Shown one piece after another: positions 26,247 through 33,684 of a stretch of 64,000 nt of DNA. The notes below the pieces were generated by a model, which worked only from the letters and a program-made list of their open reading frames with translations, was not told the origin of the DNA and did no database searches. Origin of the DNA: Planctomycetaceae bacterium (lineage in GTDB: Bacteria > Planctomycetota > Planctomycetia > Gemmatales > Gemmataceae); contig PNLP01000001.1 of NCBI GenBank assembly GCA_013823135.1, forward strand, positions 186,001-250,000, written 5' to 3'. Made by a program: the position numbers and the translations under genes. Position 1 is the stretch's first letter; each line of letters opens with the position of its first letter.

Positions 26247-26822
26247 TCAGTCTTCGCGTTTGGCGTCCGCGATGCTCTTGATCTTCTCGCCGAGGAGTGC
26301 GAGGTCGAACGGCTTCTTGAAGATGTCGTTGAACCCGTACTGTGCGAGTTGCTCAGGTGCAGCCTCGTCCTCACTGGCCAACCCAACGATCAGGGTTGTT
26401 GCGTAAGCCTCGTCCTTACGCAGGTTGGCGGTGATCTGGATGGACTCGGCACGTCCCAGACTCAGATCCATGATGATCGTATCTGGGTGGAAACTGCCAG
26501 CGAGAATTCCAGCTTCGAATCCGCTATTGGCGTACTCGAACTTGAAATCGTCGTTCTCGGGGAGAAGTTCCTTGAGGCGGTCGTTGAACAGCTTTTCAGT
26601 GCCGATGAGCAGCACCTTGTGCCATTCTTCTTCCTCCAACTCACCCAGCGGCATGCCGTGTTCCTTTAGGAACCGGATGAGTTGTTCTCTCGGAATGCGG
26701 CGGTCTTGGCTGCCAGGAATGCGGTAGCCTTTAAGACGACCGGAGTCGAACCATTTCGACACCGTGCGTGGGGCAACCTTACAAATCTTGGCCACCTGAC
26801 CGGTGGTAAACACCTTTTTCAT
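26247..26822 (-). CDS. MerR/excisionase-type HTH fused to a response-regulator receiver domain
   Basis: A 191-residue regulator. Residues 1-60 form a MerR/excisionase-type winged HTH (TTGQVAKICKVAPRTVSKWFDSGRLKGYRIPGSQ as the helix-turn-helix and wing, given here in part: VAPRTVSKWFDSG). Residues about 66-185 form a CheY-like receiver: VLLIGTEKL as first strand, the phospho-accepting Asp in IIMDLSLG, a later Gly-Leu-Ala-Ser switch position and the conserved Lys in FKKPFD. The order, DNA-binding domain first, is the reverse of usual response regulators. No histidine kinase gene is adjacent, so it is an orphan. GGAGT lies nine bases before the ATG. About 650 bases without a gene lie upstream. 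The target genes are unknown. Confidence 0.85.
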   Translation of the reverse strand: MKKVFTTGQVAKICKVAPRTVSKWFDSGRLKGYRIPGSQDRRIPREQLIRFLKEHGMPLGELEEEEWHKVLLIGTEKLFNDRLKELLPENDDFKFEYANSGFEAGILAGSFHPDTIIMDLSLGRAESIQITANLRKDEAYATTLIVGLASEDEAAPEQLAQYGFNDIFKKPFDLALLGEKIKSIADAKRED

Positions 26823-27471
26823 CGCGAGTGACTCCGTTTAATCTCGCTCGACCCCGCGCCCCGCCCCGGCGTTTGCCGGCCATCCGTGGCGGGCGGCGTG
26901 TTTGGCCCGTAGGGCATCCTCGGGGCGAGGGGTGAGACGGGCGCGGCGGTGAACCGCGTGCCGGCTCGGGGGTTAGGGGAACCTCAGCGCGAAGCCCAGG
27001 ACCGGCGTGCGCGAGCGTTCGTTGCGGATGTGGCCCGTCAGTCTGGGTTAGACTGGTGGGCCAGGGGGTTCGGGCTGGTTTACCCGATTCCGCAAGGCAC
27101 GACTCCGACGCTAATTGTTTCGACCAGATTGGCAGCCCGACTTTTGCAAGACCTGCGAAAGTGGGCGGTTAATCAAGGTCGAGTGTTCCGGCGCGTTTTG
27201 GGGAACTTTGGCAGTTTGGAGTGAAGTCAACCGGAGATTATCCAGAAGGCAACAATCCATCGCTGCATCCGAGCCGACCGTCGGCCCGAAGCGTTCACGC
27301 TGTCAGTTTCAATGATCGTTCGGGATGGATGCGTAACTTGGGTGCGAACTCTTCGCCTTGACGTGCCTTCCTTGGCAGGAGGGCCGGTCAGTCCGGTTAA
27401 ACCGGTTCTGACGGCCTCGCGATGCATCATACGCAGTCGGACAAGTGGAGAATCGCCGAACTCCGCCATAA
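26823..27471. other. Long intergenic region, no gene supported
   Basis: About 650 bases, very GC-rich near the HTH-receiver start and less so further away. Short ORFs on both strands have no start signal and look like chance. Inverted repeats are present: CAGTCT/AGACTG around 27039-27055 and a near-palindrome around CCGGTTAAACCGG at 27397-27409. It may hold the regulator's promoter with a long leader, or an RNA gene I cannot identify; I saw no tRNA, SRP, tmRNA or RNase P signature. Confidence 0.4.
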
Positions 27472-27957
27472 TCAGCGAGGGTTCGGCTTGGAGAGGTGCT
27501 TTGTAAAAATTGCCATGCCGTCGCCGTCGGCGTAGAAGTCCGGAACCGATGCTGCTGCGGTGTAGCCGTACTTGAGATAAAACTTGCGAGTGGGTTCGTA
27601 ATGTTCTGTCGTGGATGTTTCCACAATCAGGAGCCGCCCGTCCAGTTCGCGGATGTCCTGTTCCACGAACGCGAGCAGTTTTCCGCCCAGACCGCGGCCC
27701 TGCTGCGAGGCATCAACCGCGATCCAGTAGAGGTGCCAGGAACGGTCGGTCATCGGCGTTGGGGCGTGGTACACGTAGCCGAGAACGCGGCCACCCTCTT
27801 CCCACGCGAACGCCCGATGCCCCTGTTCATGGTTCGTGGAGTGATAATCGTCGAGCACTTCGCGAAGAGCATCGAGTTCGAGCGGTTTGAAGAAGCCGGT
27901 GCCTGCAGTGAGTTCCACCAGGGCATCGGTGTCGGCATCAGTGACGGGTCGAATCAT
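27472..27957 (-). CDS. GNAT-family N-acetyltransferase
   Basis: A 161-residue acetyl-CoA-dependent acetyltransferase. The start is set at MIRPVTDAD (ATG at 27957), the usual GNAT N-terminus; residues upstream are non-conserved. The fold markers are GRVLGYVYHA (strand 3), HLYWIAVDASQQGRGLGGKL with the acetyl-CoA-binding Gln-x-x-Gly-x-Gly loop, and a late TRKFYLKYGYTAAA that closes the fold. The substrate is unknown. It is divergent from the small secreted-protein gene at 28017 with 59 bases between the starts. Confidence 0.85.
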   Translation of the reverse strand: MIRPVTDADTDALVELTAGTGFFKPLELDALREVLDDYHSTNHEQGHRAFAWEEGGRVLGYVYHAPTPMTDRSWHLYWIAVDASQQGRGLGGKLLAFVEQDIRELDGRLLIVETSTTEHYEPTRKFYLKYGYTAAASVPDFYADGDGMAIFTKHLSKPNPR

Positions 27958-28016
27958 GCAGAGCAATGTAAATGGAACTAGGTAAAATGGGAACGCCGAA
28001 CCCGGAGGCAACCCCC

Positions 28017-28499
28017 GTGCGAAAGCGAGTCCGAACCGCCCTGATTGTTCTTTCGCTCGTAGCGATTACGGCCGCGTTATTTGATCGCCTCTTCTGTATC
28101 AAGTGGATCGGAAACACGGAATTGACAGTTGAGTTCGCGATTACGGATGCGGAAACGGGGCAGCCGGTAGTAGGAGCAACACTCGACATTCATTCCGAAA
28201 CGAAGTACTCGCGACCAGGGGAGGAGGACAAATTCCAGTTACGCAGCGATCACGATGGTGTTGCCCGAGTTGTCATTCCCCACAACACTTGCATCGGAGA
28301 CACGAGCGGCTTGAGGTTTACGGATATCCGGGTTGTCTACCCACCACAATGGACGATTCTTCGCATCAACGCCCAGGGATATCAGAAGTCTGAAGAGTTT
28401 TGTTTTTTCGACCCACGATATCGGCAGCCGATCGTGCGGCTTGCACGCGGCAAGGATCGATTGGTGGTGCCAATCATGCTCCGCAAATCGACCCCCTGA
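28017..28499 (+). CDS. Small exported protein with carboxypeptidase-regulatory-like beta domain
   Basis: A 160-residue protein. I place the start at the GTG at 28017 because a full GGAGG lies eight bases upstream and the N-terminus then reads VRKRVRTALIVLSLVAITAALF, a typical signal anchor; in-frame ATGs at 27972 and 27987 lack such a site. The soluble part starts with VEFAITDAETGQPVVGATLDI, the pattern of CarboxypepD_reg/prealbumin-like beta domains, which are common in envelope proteins. The later region holds two Cys and many aromatic residues. The function is unknown. It is convergent with the flavin reductase gene, four bases apart. Confidence 0.65.
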   Translation: MRKRVRTALIVLSLVAITAALFDRLFCIKWIGNTELTVEFAITDAETGQPVVGATLDIHSETKYSRPGEEDKFQLRSDHDGVARVVIPHNTCIGDTSGLRFTDIRVVYPPQWTILRINAQGYQKSEEFCFFDPRYRQPIVRLARGKDRLVVPIMLRKSTP

Positions 28500-28503
28500 C
28501 AAA

Positions 28504-29109
28504 TCACGGGCGTGTTTGCTCGAACAGGTCCGATGTGTGGCACCAGAACGCACCGCCAAGTCGCGCGACGGTCTTTAGTTTGCGAGGATCGACGCCGCCC
28601 TTGCCGTCAAGCACTTCGTCCGCGATGTGGAGCATCACGACCTCGCCAATGACGAGGTTCGCTGCGATTGGCCCCGTCCCACAGTAGATGATCTGCTTCA
28701 CAACACATTCCATCGCAACAGGGGCTTCTTTGAGCCGCGGCGGTCGCACCTTCAAGCTCGGCACGGTCGTCAGGCCTGCAAGTGCTACCTCGCTCTCGTC
28801 ATGCGGGATCTCTTTCGCGGTGAGATTCACCTTTTCCGCTTGCGGTGCCACTGCCGTGTGAATGACGAACTCGCCAAGTTTCTCCACGTTCAGCAAGGTG
28901 TCCTTCTTCGTGCCATCGCGGCGAAGAGTCGGTGAGAAGACGACAATCGGAGGATTCGCACCGAAGGCGTTGAAGAAGCTGAATGGCGCGAGGTTCACCA
29001 CGCCGGTGGGTGAGAGAGTCGTCACCCACGCGATTGGCCGCGGCGTGACGATTCCGACGAGGTACTGATACACCTCGGGGACTGCGGTCGAAGTCGGGTC
29101 AATCTGCAT
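28504..29109 (-). CDS. Flavin reductase-like domain protein (split-barrel FMN-binding)
   Basis: A 201-residue split-barrel flavoprotein. The N-terminus YLVGIVTPRPIAWVTTLSPT and LAPFSFFNAFGANPPIVVFS is the FMN-binding pattern of the flavin reductase-like family; GEFVIHTAVAP and CVVKQIIYCGTGPIAANLVI follow. Members use NAD(P)H to reduce FMN/FAD or act as flavin-dependent enzymes. The ATG at 29109 lies six bases after the hmgA stop codon, so it is the last gene of the phenylalanine/tyrosine catabolic operon. A part in aromatic degradation, for example as reductase for a partner monooxygenase, is inference; none is visible here. Confidence 0.85.
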   Translation of the reverse strand: MQIDPTSTAVPEVYQYLVGIVTPRPIAWVTTLSPTGVVNLAPFSFFNAFGANPPIVVFSPTLRRDGTKKDTLLNVEKLGEFVIHTAVAPQAEKVNLTAKEIPHDESEVALAGLTTVPSLKVRPPRLKEAPVAMECVVKQIIYCGTGPIAANLVIGEVVMLHIADEVLDGKGGVDPRKLKTVARLGGAFWCHTSDLFEQTRP

Positions 29110-29114
29110 GGGGA

Positions 29115-30290
29115 TCAATCCAACCAACTCATGGGGTAGTTTGCGTCGTCGAGTTCCATCGCCTGCTTCGTCAGGAATAGCGGGCGGAAGGTGTCCACCA
29201 TCACGGCGAGTTCGTCGGTGCGGGTCATGTCCTTGCTGGCGACGATGGTGCCCGGGTGCGGGCCGTGTGGGATGCCGTGCGGATGGAGCGTGAACGACGC
29301 TTCTTCAACGCCACGCCGACTGCCGAATTTCCCGCGAACATAGTACAGCACCTCGTCGCTTTCGACGTTACTGTGCGCATAAGGCACCTTGATTGCGTCG
29401 GGGTGGGTGTCGAGCATTCGCGGCGCGAACGTGCAGACAACGAACCCTGGGGACGCGAACGTTTGGTGGATCGGCGGCGGTTGGTGAATCGTGCCCGTGA
29501 TTGGCTCGAAGTCGTCGGCGTTGAATGTGAACGGATACACGAAGCCATCCCACCCCATGACATCGAAGGGGTGGTTTGCGAGCGTGTACCGCGTGAGTCG
29601 TTCGCCATCCTTGATGAGAACCGGAATGTCCTGTTCCTTGTCGATGACGATGGGTTCATCCGGGCCGTGCAAGTCGCGTTCGCAGAACGGAGCACCGAGG
29701 TTGAACTGGCCATCCGGGTTGAGGTAACGCTCCGGAAAACCGAGTAGCCCGGGGGATTCGATCACGAGTAGATCCGGCGGCGGGTTCGAAGGCGATTCAA
29801 ACACGATCTCGTAGGTCGTGCAGCGAGGAATCACGATGTAATCGAATGGCTTGAACGGCAGGATGCCGAAGTGCGTGAGTAGTTCGCCGCGACCCTTGTG
29901 AACGAAGATGATCTCGTCTGCGAGGCTGTTGCGGAAGAGTTCCTGTTGCGGTTGGTTCGGACGGCATCGCCACATCGTCACGTCGTTGTTCGTGAACAGT
30001 GGAATACGGCCCGTGACTGGATCGCCCTTCGCGGGAATGCCGCCACTCTTCAGGTGGTGATGACGCAATGCAGGCTGCTCGGAGCGCTCGACACGCCAGG
30101 TTCCAGCGGCTTCGACCTTCCGCACTCGGGTTGGCGGACGGAGGTGATAGGCAATTGAGTACGCACGACTGAAACCGTGGGTGCTCACGACTTCCTCGTA
30201 GTAGATGCCCTCGCTCTTGTAACCTGGCTCGACGCGATGTGCAGTGTGGCGTTTCTTCGGAACGCTGCCGAGGGAGAGGTATCGCGGCAT
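29115..30290 (-). CDS. hmgA: Homogentisate 1,2-dioxygenase
   Basis: A 391-residue cupin-fold iron dioxygenase that opens the ring of homogentisate to maleylacetoacetate. Visible segments typical of the family are GYKSEGIYYEEVVSTHGFSR, ADEIIFVHKGRGELLTHFG, MGWDGFVYPFTFN and the iron-site region PYAHSNVESDEVLYYVRG with its His and Glu ligands. It is nearer to the shorter bacterial form than to the 430-440-residue proteobacterial and human enzyme. The start MPRYLSLG at 30290 fits; AGGA lies upstream inside the end of the preceding reading frame (30295-30453). The gene is in the phhA-hpd-FAH operon, which supports the assignment. Confidence 0.9.
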   Translation of the reverse strand: MPRYLSLGSVPKKRHTAHRVEPGYKSEGIYYEEVVSTHGFSRAYSIAYHLRPPTRVRKVEAAGTWRVERSEQPALRHHHLKSGGIPAKGDPVTGRIPLFTNNDVTMWRCRPNQPQQELFRNSLADEIIFVHKGRGELLTHFGILPFKPFDYIVIPRCTTYEIVFESPSNPPPDLLVIESPGLLGFPERYLNPDGQFNLGAPFCERDLHGPDEPIVIDKEQDIPVLIKDGERLTRYTLANHPFDVMGWDGFVYPFTFNADDFEPITGTIHQPPPIHQTFASPGFVVCTFAPRMLDTHPDAIKVPYAHSNVESDEVLYYVRGKFGSRRGVEEASFTLHPHGIPHGPHPGTIVASKDMTRTDELAVMVDTFRPLFLTKQAMELDDANYPMSWLD

Positions 30291-30294
30291 GGTG

Positions 30295-30453
30295 TTATCC
30301 TTGTCCAACGAGACTTGCGGCGTGTCCCAGAACCCGTGGCCCATCCCTGAGCAGCGAACACGTCGGCTTCCAACCGAGTTTCACGCGACGGGCGAGCAGT
30401 TCATCTGCGCTCGGCTTGTGGTCCCAGACGGCGACCGCCGCCAGTTCCCCAAA
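30295..30453 (-). other. In-frame continuation of the small gene beyond its UGA codon
   Basis: Directly after the UGA at 30454-30456 the same frame stays open for 52 more codons and ends in TAA at 30295-30297, four bases before the hmgA ATG. The translation is protein-like (FGELAAVAVWDHKPSADELL, then ARRVKLGWKPTCSLLRDG) and the end is placed exactly where an operon gene should stop. This suggests that the original gene was 30295-30669 and that the UGA is a nonsense change, a recoded codon or a sequencing error. Confidence 0.6.
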
Positions 30454-30669
30454 TCACGAGACGCCAAACGTCAGCCACCGCGAGTCGGGCAGCGGCAGGA
30501 ACAGGTCGTAACTGTACTCGTCCTGCTGGACGAGGTCGATCCCTGCAAACGGGATGTTCACTCCATGTGCCCACTTCAGAATCGCTTCGAGGTTTCGCAG
30601 TTCGGAAACCTGCGCCCCGAGCGTGGAATCAGTTTCCGTCAGAGTGGCAACTTGTTCGGTGTAGTTCAT
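30454..30669 (-). CDS. Small protein of the catabolic operon, probably truncated by an in-frame UGA
   Basis: A 71-residue reading frame (MNYTEQVATLTETD start, ending DSRWLTFGVS) of no family that I recognise. It looks like real coding sequence: a helical first half with an ILKWAHGVNIPFAG segment and an acidic, aromatic second half (QQDEYSYDLFLPL). It lies between the FAH-family gene and hmgA on the same strand. The frame continues past the UGA for 52 codons of equally protein-like sequence, so the full protein would be about 124 residues. Upstream of its ATG lies a 49-bp tandem duplication. If the UGA is a true stop the product lacks its C-terminal half and may be inactive. Confidence 0.5.
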   Translation of the reverse strand: MNYTEQVATLTETDSTLGAQVSELRNLEAILKWAHGVNIPFAGIDLVQQDEYSYDLFLPLPDSRWLTFGVS

Positions 30670-30765
30670 GACGACGAGCCTATTCCGAGTCTTCGAGGAA
30701 TCGGGCGAGTTTCACAATGACGACGAGCCTATTCCGAGTCTTCGAGGAATCGGGCGAGTTTCACA
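30668..30765. repeat. Perfect 49-bp tandem duplication
   Basis: Bases 30668-30716 are repeated exactly at 30717-30765. The unit spans the FAH stop codon (minus strand, 30761-30763) and the spacer up to the ATG of the next small gene, so the spacer has been doubled. Each copy also holds an 11-codon frame beginning GTGAAACTC and ending in TAG on the minus strand. The exact identity of the copies implies a recent event. Confidence 0.95.
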
Positions 30766-31477
30766 AATGCGGTCGTTCCACGACAGCGTTACGCAATGTG
30801 CCGAGTCGCTCGATGGTAAGTTCCACCATGTCGCCGGGTTTGAGCCATCCACCGACCACTTCGGGGGTCAGTTCGAGGATGCAACCGGTTCCAACGGTGC
30901 CAGAACCAATCACGTCCCCGGGGCGAAGTTCCGTGTCGCGGCTGGCGTGAGCGAGTATCTGTGGCCATGTCCAGTACATACTACCGGCGTTGCCGTGCGA
31001 GTATTGCTTCCCGTTCACAGTGGCAGTCATATCGAGATGCAACCGGCCATCACGGTAAGTGTCACGCAATGCCGCAAACGGCACCACGGTTGGCCCAAGT
31101 GAAGTGGCGAAGTCCTTGCTTTTGCTTGGTCCCAGGCCAACGGCCATCTCAGCACGCTGGATGTCGCGTGCCGACCAGTCGTTCATGATCGTGAAGCCCG
31201 CGAGGCAGTTCATAGCGGAATCGTCGGCAGGCAGATCGCGGGCCGTGGCACCAACAACGCACGCCAGTTCCAGTTCGTAATCGAGTGCACTGCTGCCCTG
31301 AGGCGCCCACACGGGATCGTCATTTCCGATGATGGCGACAGGATTCGAAAAGTAGAACACCGGCACCTGATACCACTGCGGGATCATCTCAAGCCCGCGA
31401 TGCCCTCGGCACGTTTTGACGTGCTGTTCGAAAGCGTAAAAGTCACGCAGCGACGCGACGAGAAAGGGTGCTGGCAT
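30761..31477 (-). CDS. Fumarylacetoacetate hydrolase-family protein
   Basis: A 238-residue FAH-fold hydrolase. ALDYELELACVVG and AGFTIMNDWSARDIQ carry the Glu, Glu and Asp metal ligands of the family; GPSKSKDFATSLGP and GSGTVGTGCILE are the later conserved loops. In context it should cleave fumarylacetoacetate (or maleylacetoacetate directly) to acetoacetate and a C4 acid, the last step of tyrosine breakdown. The N-terminal subdomain is very short: the chain begins at SLRDFYAFEQHVKTCRG, which in longer relatives is internal. The ATG lies nine bases after the hpd stop, so no longer upstream version is possible in frame. It is the third gene of the operon. Confidence 0.88.
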   Translation of the reverse strand: MPAPFLVASLRDFYAFEQHVKTCRGHRGLEMIPQWYQVPVFYFSNPVAIIGNDDPVWAPQGSSALDYELELACVVGATARDLPADDSAMNCLAGFTIMNDWSARDIQRAEMAVGLGPSKSKDFATSLGPTVVPFAALRDTYRDGRLHLDMTATVNGKQYSHGNAGSMYWTWPQILAHASRDTELRPGDVIGSGTVGTGCILELTPEVVGGWLKPGDMVELTIERLGTLRNAVVERPHL

Positions 31478-31486
31478 GTTCGCGCC

Positions 31487-32587
31487 TCACAATGTGCCGC
31501 GGATTTCCTGTTCGCGTTCGATCGCCTCGAACAGCGCCTTGAAGTTGCCTTTGCCGAAGCTCTTGCTGCCGCGGCGCTGAATCACCTCAAAGAACAGCGT
31601 TGGGCGGTCGGCCACCGGCTTCGTGAAGATTTGCAGCATGTAACCCTCGTCATCGCGGTCCACCAAGATGCCGAGGTCCGCCAGTTCGTCGATGTCTTCC
31701 TTGATCGCGCCGACACGTTCTTGCAGCGTATCGTAATAGGTCCGCGGAACTCGCAAAAATGATACGTCGTTCGCTCGCATCGCTCGCACCGTTTTTACGA
31801 TGTTGCCGGTGATAAGTGCGATGTGCTGCACGCCGGGACCGCCGTAATACTGCAAGTACTCGTCGATCTGACTGCGACGCTTGGCCTTTGCGGGCTCGTT
31901 GATCGGGAACTTCACACGCCCGGTACCGTTCTGCACTACCTTTGACATCAGTGCGGAGTACTCAGTCGATATATCTTTATCGTCGAAAGACACGAGTTGC
32001 GAGAAACCGAGGATCTTGCGGTAGAACTCGACCCACTCATTCATCTTTCCTTCTTCGACATTGGCGACCATGTGGTCGATCGCCGCGAGGCCAACTGGGC
32101 GGGAGGTGCTCGTCTGGTATCGTTCCGGGTCTATGTTCTTATACCCAGGAGCAAATACGCCACGATAGCGATCGCGGTTAATGAATGAGTGGGTGGTGTC
32201 GCCGTAGGCTTTGATGCTCGCCGTCTCGAACACGCCGAAATCGTCTTCAAGTGCCTCCGGTGGCCGCACCGGCTTGGCTCCTCGTTTCACGGCTTCTTCG
32301 AACGAGCCTTGCACATCTTGCACATCGAGAGCAATGTCCATCACGCCGTCGCCGTGCGTCACGAGTCGCTGGCTTTCGGGGTGCTCCTTGCTCAGCGGCG
32401 AAGTGAGCACGAATGTGATGTCGCCTTGCCGAAGGACATAGCCCGCCTCATGCTTCACCTTGGTTTCCAGCCCTGCGTATGCGACTACGTCGAAGCCAAA
32501 AGCGTTTCGATAGAAGAACGCACTTTGTCGAGCGTTCCCTACGAAGAAGCGAACATGGTCGATCTTGCGAAGTGGTATGTCAAGCAT
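31487..32587 (-). CDS. hpd: 4-hydroxyphenylpyruvate dioxygenase
   Basis: A 366-residue iron(II) dioxygenase of the vicinal-oxygen-chelate fold that turns 4-hydroxyphenylpyruvate into homogentisate. The three iron ligands are in place: His at about 172 (AAIDHMVANV), His at about 255 (PGVQHIALIT) and Glu at about 334 (TLFFEVIQRRG). The C-terminal FGKGNFKALFEAIEREQ helix that closes the active site is complete. Length is as expected. The start MLDIPLRKIDHVRFFVGNA is standard. It lies 67 bases downstream of phhA and 9 bases upstream of the FAH-family gene. Confidence 0.97.
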   Translation of the reverse strand: MLDIPLRKIDHVRFFVGNARQSAFFYRNAFGFDVVAYAGLETKVKHEAGYVLRQGDITFVLTSPLSKEHPESQRLVTHGDGVMDIALDVQDVQGSFEEAVKRGAKPVRPPEALEDDFGVFETASIKAYGDTTHSFINRDRYRGVFAPGYKNIDPERYQTSTSRPVGLAAIDHMVANVEEGKMNEWVEFYRKILGFSQLVSFDDKDISTEYSALMSKVVQNGTGRVKFPINEPAKAKRRSQIDEYLQYYGGPGVQHIALITGNIVKTVRAMRANDVSFLRVPRTYYDTLQERVGAIKEDIDELADLGILVDRDDEGYMLQIFTKPVADRPTLFFEVIQRRGSKSFGKGNFKALFEAIEREQEIRGTL

Positions 32588-32654
32588 TGTGTTTGGTGTT
32601 TGGTTGTTGTGAAGTGTGCGAGTTATCGAACTCTACGAGAACACAGAACACGAA

Positions 32655-33551
32655 CTACAACACAGGAATGCCAAATTGTCGCACCAGTGTTTCCAGTTCG
32701 CGTCGCAGGAAAGGCATCGAAGGAGCGATGAAGAAGTCCTTTTGCATCTGTGATGGATCGTAATCTGTGGAGATCACTGTCTCAGTCACGAACGGTCGAC
32801 GGGTCACATCTGTTGAGAACAAGGCGTGTGGAATCTCACCTGTGCTGGAGAGGATACCAGCGCCGAACACCTTTGTTTCGCCACGTTCCTCGATCAATCC
32901 GAACTCGATACTGAACCAACTGAATCGCTTCAGCGCGAGTACCTGCTCGCCATGTTGCGTTGTCGCGGCGGCCTTACCGATCAGTGTGAGTAACTCCGCG
33001 TAATCCTGATTCATCAACGGAGGAACGTGGCCGAGGCAATCGTGAATCATATCCGGTTCGGGGGTGAACTCGGGGTGCGATCCGTGCCGGATGAACTGGG
33101 TGACGGGAAAGCCGCGTTCGGCGATGTACTCGTAGAAGGTTCGGTAGGGTAGGGCACCTTCTGCGGGAACGAGATGAATGTTGGTTTCCCGCTCGAGGCG
33201 TTCGCTGATCGTCCGGAGTTGGGGAATCTCCGTCTCGGTAATCGCGAGATCTTGTTTAGCTTTCAGATAGATACTGCATGCATGTTGGTCGTGCAGTTCG
33301 TGGAGTTTCGGGCTTACCTCACGCCAGATGCGGGTTTCCTCTGCTGTGTAGTCGATGGTTGGCGGGCCGAGTCGTTCGAGCCGATGTCGCCGACACAGCG
33401 TGAACAGCGATTTACGACGGGCGACATACTCCGAATCACCCAGACCCGGGTGCCCGGGTTCGAGTTCCAGTTCCGTCACATCTGGGGGCACAACCATCGT
33501 TTTGGCATCGATGGTTGATCCGTATTCGATGAGCGTGTTCGCATCCTTCAT
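32655..33551 (-). CDS. phhA: Phenylalanine 4-monooxygenase
   Basis: A 298-residue aromatic amino acid hydroxylase (pterin-dependent, non-heme iron) that makes tyrosine from phenylalanine. The iron site is complete: His at about 170 and 175 in EPDMIHDCLGHVPPL and Glu at about 216 in FSWFSIEFGL. Other family marks are GFPVTQFIRHGSHPEFTPEP and GAGILSSTGEIPHAL. It is the bacterial monodomain type without the regulatory ACT domain. It is the first gene of the catabolic operon and should be preceded by the operon promoter; a TACAAT -10-like element and a palindrome lie 33-47 bases upstream. I see no pterin recycling gene here. Confidence 0.95.
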   Translation of the reverse strand: MKDANTLIEYGSTIDAKTMVVPPDVTELELEPGHPGLGDSEYVARRKSLFTLCRRHRLERLGPPTIDYTAEETRIWREVSPKLHELHDQHACSIYLKAKQDLAITETEIPQLRTISERLERETNIHLVPAEGALPYRTFYEYIAERGFPVTQFIRHGSHPEFTPEPDMIHDCLGHVPPLMNQDYAELLTLIGKAAATTQHGEQVLALKRFSWFSIEFGLIEERGETKVFGAGILSSTGEIPHALFSTDVTRRPFVTETVISTDYDPSQMQKDFFIAPSMPFLRRELETLVRQFGIPVL

Positions 33552-33583
33552 GACAACCGACTCCCGCTGGGAGAGGTGACGGC

Positions 33584-33598
33584 ATACATTTATTGTAT
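33584..33598. promoter_or_regulatory. Palindrome in the phhA promoter region
   Basis: ATACA-TTTAT-TGTAT lies 33 bases upstream of the phhA ATG and includes a TACAAT (minus strand) that could be the -10 box. An operator overlapping the -10 would fit substrate control of the operon. No good -35 was found and no regulator gene is adjacent. Confidence 0.3.
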
Positions 33599-33684
33599 CG
33601 GGCGACTGAAGTGAGATGGGATATCGAGACTCGCATTATCCAAGACCTGCCTCGCACATGGTGGGCTTGCAAACGGAGATTTCC

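Noticed and set aside
26949..27224. A 91-codon plus-strand frame in the long intergenic region
   Set aside because: No ribosome binding site, Arg/Gly-rich chance-like composition, no known motif.
26823..27471. tRNA, SRP RNA, tmRNA or RNase P RNA in the GC-rich gap
   Set aside because: None of the conserved core sequences of these RNAs could be read on either strand.
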